Shown here: positions 31,005 to 41,622 of the stretch, piece after piece | How the letters are laid out: every line of letters starts with the position of its first letter | How positions within the stretch are numbered: the stretch's first letter is position 1 | From: Aquatica leii | Taxonomy: Eukaryota; Arthropoda; Insecta; Coleoptera; Lampyridae | NCBI GenBank assembly: GCA_035610365.1 | Contig: CM069432.1 | Coordinates: 169,072,035 to 169,136,034, forward strand | Direction: 5' to 3' | DNA: 64,000 nucleotides | Position numbers and translations under genes: made by a program | The notes under the pieces: model-generated | The model's input: only the letters and a program-made list of their open reading frames with translations | Told to the model about the DNA's origin: nothing | Database searches by the model: none

Positions 31005-33201
31005 CTATTTTTGAGGTGCGAGTTTGTCAGCCAGAGCTTGCAGAAACTCAAGTTTTTCTTTATGTCGTCGTTCCCTGTTCTGCTCTTTGTCGAGGTGGAT
31101 TTTCCAAATAGTTTCTGCAAGCTGGCTTTTTAACTTTTTTTTCTTAGATTCTTTTAATACTGTGCATTTGTTTGCACTTCTCAGAACTTCAGGTTGAACA
31201 CTGTCGTCAAGACTGGCAATTTTATTTAATTCGTCTTCAAATTTGACAATTTCTCTTATGTTCCCGGATTTTGAGTTATTGGAAACTGCAACACGTTTCC
31301 GCTTCAAAATGGTTTTCAACCGGTTTTCACATTGAAGCGGTGTCCGGATTATGTTGAGTTCCAATTGCAACAGTTCAGCTATATTCTCCCACATTCTTTT
31401 TTTGTTTTTAAATTTTTTCATTGGCCCCACCTGACATAATAACAGCTCGTATTTGTCCAACAGAAATTTTGTATCTGTATCGGACCATTCATTTGAACCT
31501 GAAATAAAAAAATTGTGTGTGTCAGCTCCGACGCACGACTGGAGTTTACTCCTTAAGTTCGATAGTCTAACCAGACGCAAAAAGGGTTTATTTAACTTAA
31601 AAAAGATTGATACTGTATGAACGTAAAAAATAACTTTTCGAAAGAAAATTTTATGAAAACATTATTATAATGAAAAAATATTGTCGATTTTTCTGATAAT
31701 ATTATCGAATTATTGACTAGAATTGTTAATATTTAAAAATTATTTATAAAATAAATCATAATAACCTGGTAGAATTTATAGACATCGAATTTTTGGTTAG
31801 GTTAGAAATTTTCTATTTTATGTGGATGCGCTCGATAATTCATATTGGGTTAATTATTATCTAATTTTATGTGTTGTTCTCAAATATATATTTATATGAA
31901 CTACATCGATAATTATTAAAATATTTAATAAATACAAATTGCACATGCTCATACATATAATACATGAATTATAACGCAGCCACGTGTTTGTTAGATGTTC
32001 CGGCAATATCATCTACACCTCTTTCTGCCATAGTTATTTGAAAATACTTTCATAGATAAATAAGTTAAAAAGATGCACAACTCCTATGAAAAGAAATGGG
32101 GACTATGTTTTTGCTGCTACCTGTTTTCTACGCACAACCTCATCTCTTAGTTGTCAGGTTGTAAAACAGAACGCTACCCTTGTAGAACATGTGTTTGCTT
32201 TGGCGGAAAATTTAAATATTTCAAGGTTTTATAATTATTGAAATATAAATAATTTTACATAAGATTTTATTCCTGATTTTATAGCTTACATTGTACTTAG
32301 TTAGTACCTAAATACAATGTAAGTTATAAAATCAAAAACAAGATCTTCTGTAAAATTCTTTAATTTTCACTTACGGTATTAGAATTTAATTGTCGAATTT
32401 CAGACAAGTTGCTTATTGTGTTGTGACAGATAACATCAATATTCATTATAAATGGATACACATTGAATTTACTATAATATCGAAACTATCGAAACGAAAC
32501 TATCGTTCATAAACCAAAAATTACTTAAATGTAATATAAATTTGTTATACAATGCAAATCAAACAAAGAATGTCTGTGCATTGCAAATTATATTCGGTAA
32601 AATAAACAGTGATAAGAGTAAATAGAAGCAATGACGTTACTGATAGTCAGCACTTTCAGTTCACTTAGAAAGTTGCGCGACATAGGATGCGCACCAAAAA
32701 CGTAACGAGGTCATTCATCGATAGATTTTACTTCTCAGATTTTTCTCATACCGGGATTCTTAAGGAGTAAACTCCAAAAACAAATTTTATATGATTCTAC
32801 AAAACTTATCAACTGTTGACACTTTAATTTAAATGTATTCATTTACAAACCACTTTAAAATATTTATTTGCATGTAAAATTAGTAAGTACTATCGGTTTA
32901 CTTACTTTGGGCCTGATTTTCATTTGAAGGTCCTGGTTGGGGTTCCACCTGTGATTGAGGTCCTAGTTGTAGCTCTAATTTTGATGGATGGGGTATCTCA
33001 ATGATTCCTGCCGCTGCCAACTCTTCAGTACTAAAGATTTGTATCACTTCAGAACCTTCAAAATTTTCATGCTTTTATTATTTTTAAATGCTGTGATACA
33101 CAAAACTCACCGTTTTCACTAATAACATGGCATAAATATTTTTCGCCTTGCATTATGTTATGTCCGTTTTTATCAATAACAAAATTTTGGAAAGAAGCCA
33201 T
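31005..33201 (-). CDS. Harbinger Myb/SANT-like accessory protein, three exons
   Basis: Minus-strand exons 33201-33111, 33055-32906 and 31498-31005 join in phase to 244 residues. Exon 1 starts MASFQNFVIDKNGHNIM. Exon 2 is Pro/Gln-rich (PGPSNENQAQ). Exon 3 carries the trihelix/Myb-like domain (NEWSDTDTKFLLDKYELLL, then KKRMWENIAELL and QCENRLKTILKRKR) and a basic C-terminal helix ending LAPQK. The first intron is 55 nt and the second 1,407 nt; both are GT-AG. In characterised Harbinger systems this partner binds the subterminal repeats and recruits the transposase. The gene looks intact. The long second intron appears to hold a separate inserted segment. Confidence 0.8.
31541..32775. repeat. 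Palindrome-ended segment nested in the Harbinger intron
   Basis: GGAGTTTACTCCTTAAG (31541-31557) reappears as its reverse complement at 32759-32775. The first 12 bases are themselves palindromic. The segment lies within the 1.4-kb intron, which otherwise would be of ordinary short length, so it looks like a 1.2-kb inserted element. I see no target duplication and no coding capacity. An extended hairpin lies at 32274-32336. Confidence 0.4.
32274..32336. repeat. Long hairpin within the nested segment
   Basis: TGATTTTATAGCTTACATTG and the facing CAATGTAAGTTATAAAATCA form a stem of about 27 bp with few mismatches and a loop of about 7 nt centred near 32305. Confidence 0.5.
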
Positions 33202-33479
33202 TTTTTAAAAATAACACTGTACAACTCCAATTGTGGGTGCAAAGTGACCGTATATACCTACTTGACCTTTCTCATTTTACAACTTCACACCAGATAAATT
33301 GCCTTTTGTGTTTTTCCCATTTTACGTACATTCTGTTGCCAGATGTGTTAAAATTTAAATTACCAGATTTTGCCGCCGTGCTCTACCGGTGCAGTGCAAT
33401 GACATAACGCGCACCGCCCTCGTGCAACTCTGGTGCGCACCGACACCGAACGAGTGCTGTTAATCCGAATACGAAATTA

Positions 33480-34438
33480 GTTTCATGGAATAGGAAGGTA
33501 TTTCCACACATGCGCAGTTTAAAAATTCGCATCCAATGGTGTAATAAACTGATTTTCGTAAAAAATGTCAGATAGGAAGTATTGTCAGGACACTGACGAT
33601 ATCTGAAATTGCAAATAAGAAAATGATTTTCTATATGCGAATGCTTTCAAAGTTATGTGAACTAAACACGCATGCGTCTACCTGTTCTTATAGCTATGCT
33701 CATTGCTGATCATATCACAAAGCTCTCTTGTATTCACAGCATTCAAGTCGGAATAATAAACTAAATTCAGAATGATAATATATATTTATTTTTATATTCT
33801 AATTATAGTAATTATTCTAATAATCATTAGGTACTGTAATTATAGTAAAAAATTTTATTGAAATGTGTTTAAAATCGAAGTTTTAGACTGATACAATCTC
33901 CAAAATGTATGCGTATGTTAAATTTATCGCCGATAATATAAAAAGCGCCGTCTCTATAAGCGATATTAATAAACGTTGTATAAACAGTATTAATTAATCC
34001 AAGAAATATAAAGATAAGTATGAAGATGAACGATATTATAAACCTTGTGTTTTATTAATTGACAGTATAAGTAAATTAAAATTACTTTTAGATTATAAAT
34101 TAGTAACTAAATGTTAGTGTAGATACCGTAGAAGAAATTGTCAAGTCAGAATCTTACTTGTAAGTATATGGATTACCTGTACCTACGACATAAAAACCAA
34201 CAAAACAACTTACGATTTACATGTGATATTTCATAGCTTGCAAATACAGTATGTGCATTTCCAAATAGAAACATAATTTGTCTTATTTGCATTTCAGAAA
34301 GCTGTTTCTAAATTCTATACACAAAACATATTAAGGCCAATACATTTTTTTTCTTGGTTTCTATATGAAATTTACAACAGGGAAACTATGGATATATAAA
34401 AACCACAAAGATAAAAATGCTTAGCGATGGGCATTGGT
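33480..34438. other. AT-rich sequence without a recognisable gene
   Basis: Apart from the inverted ATAGGAAGTATTGTCAGGAC motif at 33570-33589 (matching 13825-13855) I see no gene, RNA or bounded element. Confidence 0.45.
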
Positions 34439-34727
34439 TATTATGATATCCGGATTAACCCGGGTACAGCAAACGGGTTACGGATGATACGAGCGACACT
34501 ACGCGGCAACTGAAACCGAACCGACTTGATTATGCGCTGTGCAATGGGAATGGAACGGGTAATTAATATGCATAGGTTACGATTACGACTGTTAACAATA
34601 GGCGGATTCATGTACTCGTATAGTGTATGCACATACGGATTACGGGCAGTGTTGTAAAATATCTATATAAATTAATATAAATAAATTAATCTAGATTGAT
34701 ATTTTTAATCTATTTATGTATCTAGAT

Positions 34728-35651
34728 CATTGGTTTTCAAAGTGTAAAATGAAGAATTTAGAAAGCCAAGGTCACAAATGGTGTTTGCTTATCTGTCGGA
34801 TATATTCGATTCGTTGAACTCATTGAATTAGAAAATGCAAGGTGGAGATTTGAACATAATTTATCAGCGTTCACTGAGAAGTTGCAACTATCGAAACGTA
34901 AAGTTTTGGCATGCAATTATTTCTGCTTTCCTAATTTTTTTACTCTTAGAAGAAACGTGCTTTAAGGTGGTTTTTGATGAAACCGATATTAAGAATGAAA
35001 TATCGAACCACTTGCAGTACCTCACAGATTTATTCCAGCGCTGCTTTCCTAACTCGTGTAATAATAATATTTATCGATTGGCTACTGATCCTTTTCATGT
35101 TGGTATAGCCGTGCTACCAGATAGACTACAAATGCAAGCTTTGGAAATTAAAAATGATTCTGCTGCTAAATATGAGTTAGAGAAGATAGATAAGCCATTG
35201 TTTTGGGTTAAATATCTTGAAGTTTATCCCAATGTAGCAGAAAAAACACTCAAACTGTTTTTACCCTTTACCAGTACTTATTTGTGCAAAAAGCCATTTT
35301 CGTCAGTTGTTGCTATAAAAACAAAGTACAGAAGCAAACTAGATATTGCTAGTGATATACGTTGTACACTTTCTTCCATTCAACCAAAATTTAACCCAGA
35401 ATTAGAAATTTCGTCAAAAATATGCAAGGTAATCTATCACATTGACTGTGCTGATTTTGTCGCTCTTTTTTTTATTATATCACGACATGTTTAAAATAAA
35501 ACATTTGATGAATTAGATTACTTTTTAGACTCATTATCACCCTGTTGTATTTTTTTACATGATTCCTCTCACTTGCGATAAAGGGGGAGGGCGAGGGAAT
35601 TTTCATTTAGCAGTAGGAAGGCGTGCCAGAAAAAAACATTGGAAACCCCTG
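34728..35651 (+). mobile_element. Internally deleted hAT element (ZBED5/SCAND3 type), nested
   Basis: ATCTAGAT occurs exactly at 34720-34727 and 35652-35659, an 8-bp target duplication. It encloses ends CATTGGTTTTCAAAGTG and the complement of CAGGGGTTTCCAATG, typical of Charlie/Buster-like hAT elements. Only the C-terminal part of the transposase gene remains. Confidence 0.8.
34782..35494 (+). pseudogene. ZBED5/SCAND3-type hAT transposase, C-terminal remnant
   Basis: The frame opens with VFAYLSDIFDSLNSLN, hits an in-frame TAG at 34828-34830, and continues KMQGGDLNIIYQ to 35494. Recognisable blocks are HLQYLTDLFQRCFP, a DPFHVG block, LQMQALEIKNDSAAK, LFWVKYLEVYPNVAEKTLKL, FTSTYLCKKPFSSVVAIKTK and RSKLDIASDIRCTLSSIQPK. 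This is the block order of the C-terminal half of ZBED5/SCAND3-like hAT proteins, including the STYLCE-FS dimerisation signature. A frame disturbance lies around 34870-34990. N-terminal zinc finger and catalytic parts are missing. Confidence 0.75.
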
Positions 35652-36888
35652 ATCTAGATACTATAAACAATATATAAGTTATATGTATTTGCGTATATAT
35701 AATTTTTTATTTAAATTACTTAAATAATATATATAAAAAAGTTAGTGTCCCGTAAAATTTCGGTTTTGTAAATTACAATATATATATATAAGTAAGTTCT
35801 TTAGTAATTTCCCGCATTTCCGTAGTTCTTTATACATATATCCATCGTTATTATGTTATCCAGATTATTTCACATTATCTATTATCTGTTATCTATATAA
35901 AGTTTGAATTGTTTATCTATTATCTAACACCAGATAAGTTTCTAAAGAAAAAAAATTTAGCTATATCTATATCATTTAAAAACTATCTATTTACAACACT
36001 GATTACTGGTTATGTTTTGAGCTGACAGCTGCATGAACCGAATGTAGATTCGAACAGAGACGGATTCGTTTCGGAGCAAAAGCAAAGATCTGAGCAAAAC
36101 AGAATATATAAGGATAAATTCCGAATATACTAAGCATATTTAAAATGAATAACAAACGAAAATAAATACTTACTGCCATGCTTAATTGCTTCAGTTGTAC
36201 TCGGCTAGTATATGTAGTATACTAATTCATTCACATTTCAGACCGATAGAAAGCGGTTTATTAGTCACGGCTAACGGATGATTCAGTACCCGGTTGTAAT
36301 CCAGATACCAAGATCATTCAATTCAGATAAACCGGTTGTCAAAATCATCAACAACAATTTTCATAGAAAATTAAAAATAGTATCGTAATATATTTTTTAA
36401 ATTTCGACATAAGTACAATTTACAAGTATAATTAAAAGAATGCATATTATTTTATTTCTTGGCATATTTCTCATTTGAGTGAATTTTTTTCAGTAGATTG
36501 CTGCCGTTTAAAATGTAAACATTTTCACAAGAATTTGTCAAATTATATTTCACACATAAAATGGCATTCAAAGTCTCAACACTTAATTGTGATTTTTCTG
36601 ATGTCCACACTTGATTTACCATAGAAAAACGCGATCAATCGCAGCGTTAGTTCCTGGTAAGAACAGCGCATATTCTACAATGTTTAGTACATTATTATAT
36701 GACACATAGTTTGTTTCACAATAATGAAATATTTCTAACCATTTGTTTTCTATTGTGATTTTTGTTGATGCCCAAGATTTAACCTTTTCCTTATCAAATT
36801 GTTTTTTTTTAATAATGATATCTATCTTATTAAAAAAATCATTCTCTGAAATATTACTATTTGGAAAACATTGAGAAATATGATCGAA

Positions 36889-36955
36889 TGATTTTTGCAC
36901 ATCATTCGAATTATGATCGAATGATTTTTGCACATCATTCGAATTATGATCTTGT
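36889..36955 (-). repeat. 33-bp tandem duplication in the hAT gene
   Basis: The block encoding DHNSNDVQKSF occurs twice back to back, a duplication of 33 bp that keeps the reading frame. Confidence 0.7.
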
Positions 36956-37194
36956 TTTAATGTAAACCAACAAAAATGATCAGTATCATTGTAATGTACC
37001 GCCAATCTTCTATTGCACCTTGTTCTTCTAGCTGGCTTATAGTACTACGGATAGTTAACGGAAGAAAATTATTTTCTAACCGTTTTTGACACTGAAGTTT
37101 CAAATTATTAACTTCATTTGCTACTTCGATTACCGAAATTTTGTCACTTTCAATAAGTTTTATAGCATTTTGAAAAAGAGCTGTAGTGTCCCAG

Positions 37195-37874
37195 CACATA
37201 ATAACAACCATAAGGGACACTTCTGTGAAAATGAGTGACCTTCGGCCATTTCGAAAATAGTGTTTTAGTGCGAGATTTAATTTCTTTTAGTAGAATGCAT
37301 TTTTTTAAACAACAAATCGATTATTTTAACTAGCTAGATATATAATTGAAATGTAATTTAGTTATCTGTTTAAGCTGACCACATTTGCAAAGTAATTCAA
37401 ATTACTTCATCACCTTAATTATTGTTTGTTATGTATTTAAAAAAATTCTGACCATTTAACAAATGCTTAAACTACAATTTTCTTATCGGAAAAGAATGCT
37501 GTGGTATTTAGTCTAGTCTGTGTTATTGGTATTATTTAAGTTTTTAACTCATCACACCGTGCAGCTAACAATACGAATGTTAACATAAATATAAATTGAG
37601 TAATGACGTAATTTTTGTCACTATAATTTTCAACAAACGAAATTGTTTATCATATGCATAATTGTTTGTATTGCACTCAAGTACTGCAGTTGTAAATCCT
37701 TGACGTTTATTTATCATAAAAGATGTAAATACAAAAGAATTCCAAATATAACCTAATTTGTCAGAAACAATAAATTCACGACCGCCATATTCTTATGTGT
37801 GCAAACTAGCACATGCGCTCTCAATTTTTTTGCGCGGGAAACTGCTGAGTGTCCCTTATGGTTGTTATTATGTG
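37195..37874. mobile_element. 680-bp MITE with 27-bp inverted repeats
   Basis: CACATAATAACAACCATAAG starts at 37195 and continues to ...GGGACACT at 37221. Its reverse complement occupies 37848-37874 without a mismatch. GTCCCAG flanks both sides (37188-37194 and 37875-37881). The interior has no coding capacity. A 7-8-bp GTCC-containing duplication and CAYAATAA-type ends recall P-element targets and termini, but that assignment is weak. Confidence 0.7.
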
Positions 37875-38312
37875 GTCCCAGTGAGCAAATTGTAGCTAAA
37901 ACCGTCTTTTTTATAACTACTTTAGCTTTTAAAGTTACTCTTTAGAACACTTTTAAGTGGCTTGTGGAAAAACTAAAGCCTCCATGAAGTGTTTAAGTAG
38001 CTAAAAATGCCGCAGCTATGTTGCTGCTAGGGAGCTCCTTTAATGCATTAATATCGGGCTTATACAGCTTTTTGTGGTACTAGCAAAGCTTTAAAGAAGC
38101 TCTAAAGGAACCGTAAATCACCTTTCAGAAACAACTATACAGCTTAAATAGCTTTATTTTTACTACCTTTAAATAGTTTAAAAATTAACTAAAGAATAAA
38201 ATTGATTAGCTATTTTACTTCTTCGTTTGCCTACGTGTTTACAGGTATTGATTATACATGTATATTTTAAAAACGCATATTTACACACTTAAATAATGGT
38301 TGCTTGGATTTT

Positions 38313-38392
38313 CCCCAGGTCAGATTTGAACCTACGATCTTCTACATGATGGATTCGTCATCATTTGATATTCCAACTGAGCTACCTACAAC
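38313..38392 (-). other. tRNA-like segment with pol III box A and box B
   Basis: The minus strand reads GTTGTAGGTAGCTCAGTTGG, then a TGATG-ACGAATC-CATCA stem-loop, then GTAGGTTCAAATCTGACC. TAGCTCAGTTGG (38384-38373) fits box A exactly and GGTTCAAATCT (38332-38322) fits box B except for its last base. The anticodon-position loop would give GAA. The acceptor ends do not pair and position 33 is C, so it is a tRNA pseudogene or a tRNA-derived SINE head. Confidence 0.45.
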
Positions 38393-38981
38393 ATACATTT
38401 TGCGTTCACGGACTGCTTAATATTTTAATAATCTTTGGTTTTAAAATACAAAAAATATGGGCGTTTTAGATTTTGAATTTGAAATAGTTATTTGTGTTCA
38501 AACCAGTACTTTTTATAAGAAATTGCTGTAATTATAGGTATAATTGATAAATTTTTGATATGATTTTCTAACATGCGACAGTATAATTTTATTGAAAAAG
38601 AAAAGATTTTAAATAAGATTTATTTAATTTTAATAAGTTGATTCTGTATTCGGCATTACACAACTTGCATACGACTTGTCAAAATATTTTCAATATTGAC
38701 AACCGTGTAACAGATGTTTTTGAGATTTTTAAAGTATTTATTTTTCTGTGTGTGTAGATTGTTTGCTTATATTTATAAGGGAATAATACAAAACAAGTAT
38801 AAAGTGTGGTTTAATTGGTATGTGCTTCAATGAATGTATGTTCTTTTTTTTTATCCGTTGCATTTAAATTTTAGCAGAGAAGGCATGTTACATAATTGTA
38901 CTGTTGTGGGGTACGGTTGTTAAATAAGGATCAAGTATCATTTTATTCGATTTCTGTTTCGACACATAATTGTGCATAAAA

Positions 38982-39140
38982 ATGAACTCTCACAACAGCA
39001 CAGAGACTAAACTGCAATTTAAAGAAAAAGTTTCACAAAATCGAAATATCGAAGATAAACCAGCAGTATTAGAAGATGTTATCTTTCTAGACTGGATACC
39101 ATCTCAAAATATGGGATATACAAGGGGTGTGATTCGTTAG
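38982..39140 (+). CDS. Small open frame of unknown function in TIR element
   Basis: ATG at 38982 opens a 52-residue frame (MNSHNSTETKLQFKEKVSQN ... WIPSQNMGYTRGVIR) that is not AT-biased noise in composition. No family recognised. It may be the first exon of the element's lost gene: a GTGTG near its end could be read as a donor, but no downstream exon was found. Confidence 0.2.
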   Translation: MNSHNSTETKLQFKEKVSQNRNIEDKPAVLEDVIFLDWIPSQNMGYTRGVIR

Positions 39141-40817
39141 AATATTGGAAATGTTTTGCATGAAAGAAAGAATACGAAAAAAAATAAACAAAAAATTGAA
39201 GTAGTACCTAGTACAATTAGTTTTCAAACAATGTAGGTACTTATACTAAGTGATCTTCTTCACTGTGTAACGGTAGACCATCTATTACAAATAAATGCGT
39301 TTTATGAACTTACAGCACAATTTGTCCATAAGGATTCAACATTGGTCATCGATTTTGTGTTGTCAAATAAAAACCTCACTAAAAACACGTTTAAGATTAC
39401 AAAATCCTACGAAAAAAGTAAAAAGAATAGCTTAAAGCTAATGAAAACAATGTAACAGCTGGTTTTTTTTTGCTCCAATTTTTGTAAGCTCTCCATTTTG
39501 TAAATATGAATGACAATAAATGATTAATAAAAAACAACAGCGTTTCTTAAGTTGCCAATTAGCTACGTAAGCCAATATCACTTCCTAACAGCCTTTGAGT
39601 AGCTTAAAGTTCCACAATAAAGTAGCGTTTTGCTCACTGGGGTAGAAATTATAGCCCAATTTTTTAAAATTATTTTTCAAAAAACTCATCTACAATTCTA
39701 AGACATTTATCCTGTGATAGAAAGTAGGATTTCAAAGAATCGTATATTTTCAATTTTTTTTTGACAGCTGGCAAAAGAGCTAACCAGCGCGTTTTACTGT
39801 ATCTAAGCATTTTCTGATATTCGACAGCTGCAGTTTCACAAAATTCTTTAAGTATATATATAGAAATAGTAATATATTTGAACAACAATATTTTCCACAT
39901 CTATGGGCAACACGTCAGCAGCTGTTTGAAATGCGTTTGTATTGTGTGCGTTTTACAGCTAACACCAACAATGTTTTAATTAAGACTTTTGTTTAACTTA
40001 TAAAAAATATTATTTGTACCTCTTCTCGCTTTTCCTCTAAAATTTGCATTCATGTTGTCTGCACAATAAGCAATCATTTTATGTTTTAAATTGTTTTTCC
40101 CAAAATATTAATAATGAAACTGAAAACTATTTCAGAAGCTTTACCGGGAAAAGAAACGAAATCCAAAATTCTAATTTTAATTCCAGTTTCCGAATCAAAA
40201 TATCTAATAATGGTTGAAAATAACTTTATTTCTTTATGATTAGATAGGCCAGAATATATGAATATAACACTATTTTTTTCTAGATTTTTGTTTAATTTTG
40301 AAAATACATATGGGGCAAGCACATTACATACAATTGCCTCGGATTTTTTTCTGGCACAGACAATTTTTTTATTAAACAACATTTTGACAAATTGTGATAT
40401 ACAGTGCATAGATCTGAAGAAATGATTGTGATTAATAGCATGAAACGACATAAGTCCTGCTAATTTCTTTTCTGCCTCTCCATAAGTTGTTTTCCGAAAA
40501 AACTCATTGTATTTTGGAGAAAGATGCAGCAGTTATTAAATATCTTTTATAATTGCAATTAATCAATATCTTTTATGTTTCTGTGTCTCTAAATCATTTG
40601 AAATATCATTTTTTCCGCGCCGTGCGAAATAGTAAATCCACCATTACATTTCTTACATTTTACCATGTAATCGCTTGTAGTTTTTTAATTAAAGAAAATT
40701 CACTTCTTAAATCATCGTTGAATTGTTATCCTCTTTTTTTACTCATTATGTTAAAAATCTTAAAAAAATATTTTTTATTCCCAGTGAACACCTTAACATA
40801 ATTAATACGTAAAAGTA

Positions 40818-40843
40818 ACATAACGCAAAATTTTGCGTTATGT
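40818..40843. repeat. 26-bp perfect palindrome near the element end
   Basis: ACATAACGCAAAA followed by its exact reverse complement TTTTGCGTTATGT. TAACGT/ACGTTA words recur over the next 100 bp, as expected for subterminal protein-binding sites. Confidence 0.6.
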
Positions 40844-40952
40844 AAATTGTAAGTCGCTTTTGAGTCACATGTGACGCACAATTTCACACTCTTTTACGTA
40901 ACGTCATGACATAACGTAATGAACGTAAATGTGACGTTCATGCTATATTACT

Positions 40953-41378
40953 TGCTGGCGCTATAGTGGACTGTATAAAATTCTTAACGTTTATTTGATT
41001 CTCTAAGCACCGATATACAAAAAAAAAACTACCACACAAATACACGCAACTACTGTGCGTCGGGAAAATGATAAGGAAGGACTTACCTATGTTGCCTGTT
41101 GTAGCGACGTAGATTCTCGGTGTTGGTAGCGATGGCACTTATAATTTTTAATAGTTAGATTTAACCGTTTTAATTGAATTATATCGTTGCGGCGCGGCGG
41201 TATGTCTAACATTGTCATTTTATCATAATCGCCTTGCAAGTGCATAGATAAGGGAACGGGTCTGTTAAATGCAGAAATGAAATTAATAGACCCGCTCAAT
41301 AGCATTATATATTTGCATGGAAGTTTGCATAATATTCAGGTGCTAAATAAATTAATAAATTATAAAAGCGCCAAACCA
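40953..41378 (-). repeat. BEL/Pao 3' LTR
   Basis: On the minus strand it starts TGGTTTGGCGCTTTTATAAT and ends CTATAGCGCCAGCA. GGCGAGGGGCA just upstream (41379-41390, minus) is the likely polypurine tract. Confidence 0.85.
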
Positions 41379-41622
41379 TGCCCCTCGCCTGGAAAGGGAT
41401 GAGACAATCCGTTTCCAAATTAATATTAAACTAAATTAAATGTACATTATAAATATTTGCAACAATATTGCGACTAGTCGGTGCGATCTAGACAGAAGCA
41501 AAAACAAAACATGATTACTTAATAAACTAATAATAAGAATTCTCAAACTAAATTAAAAAAATGAATAAAACAAAGATAACTTAACATTATATGTAAATAA
41601 AGACGATTACAGCGTATTGAAA

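Larger units (their letters stand above)
29281..33476. mobile_element. Structurally complete PIF/Harbinger DNA transposon
   Basis: A TTA target duplication at 29278-29280 and 33477-33479 encloses inverted ends sharing CGTATTCGGAT (left TAGCGTATTCGGATAG, right the complement of TTTCGTATTCGGATTA). Both ends continue into GTGCGCACC-rich subterminal sequence. The 4.2 kb interior has the two-gene arrangement standard for autonomous Harbinger elements: a DDE transposase on the plus strand and a Myb/SANT-like DNA-binding protein on the minus strand. They converge, with about 295 bp between their stop codons. A smaller palindrome-ended segment lies in the large intron of the Myb-like gene. Confidence 0.85.
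34647..36001. mobile_element. hAT-type element with CAGTGTTGTAAA ends
   Basis: CAGTGTTGTAAA begins at 34647 and its complement TTTACAACACTG ends at 36001. The flanks ATTACGGG (34639-34646) and ATTACTGG (36002-36009) match in 7 of 8 bases, fitting an 8-bp hAT target duplication. Outside the nested hAT copy (34728-35651) the sequence is TATATAT-rich and non-coding, so the outer element was a small non-autonomous one of about 420 bp. Confidence 0.75.
37877..39643. mobile_element. TIR element with CCCAGTGAGCAAA ends
   Basis: CCCAGTGAGCAAA at 37877-37889 is repeated inverted at 39631-39643, ending in CACTGGG. The hAT coding sequence stops at one end and resumes beyond the other, so this is an insertion of about 1.77 kb. 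The adjacent MITE landed at its left edge. Candidate target remnants (CTAC on both sides, minus strand) are too short to trust. It shares CCCAGTGA-CA ends with the larger element at 40780-52463. Contents are a tRNA-like segment and a 52-codon plus-strand frame. Confidence 0.55.
36463..40746 (-). pseudogene. BED-type hAT transposase gene, broken by two insertions
   Basis: On the minus strand the gene starts near 40746 (MSKKRG, then a stop). It passes a BED-like finger (MVKCKKCNGGFTISHGAEKM) and FFRKTTYGEAEKKLAGLMSF. The best stretch is 40451-40086, with FRSMHCISQFVKMLF and IRYFDSETGIKIRILDF. Next is 39900-39670, with LKEFCETAAVEYQKML, YSKTRWLALLPAV and LKSYFLSQDKCLRIVD. It resumes at 37190 (ALFQNAIKLIESDKIS) and ends with LFLPGTNAAIDRVF and a frameshifted tail stopping at 36463. 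Elements at 37195-37874 and 37877-39643 interrupt the conserved TRWLxL and hAT C-terminal regions. Stops, frameshifts and a 33-bp tandem duplication show it is dead. Confidence 0.7.

Noticed and set aside
38313..38392. Functional tRNA-Phe gene
   Set aside because: No acceptor stem, C at position 33 and a weak T stem; it lies inside a transposon.
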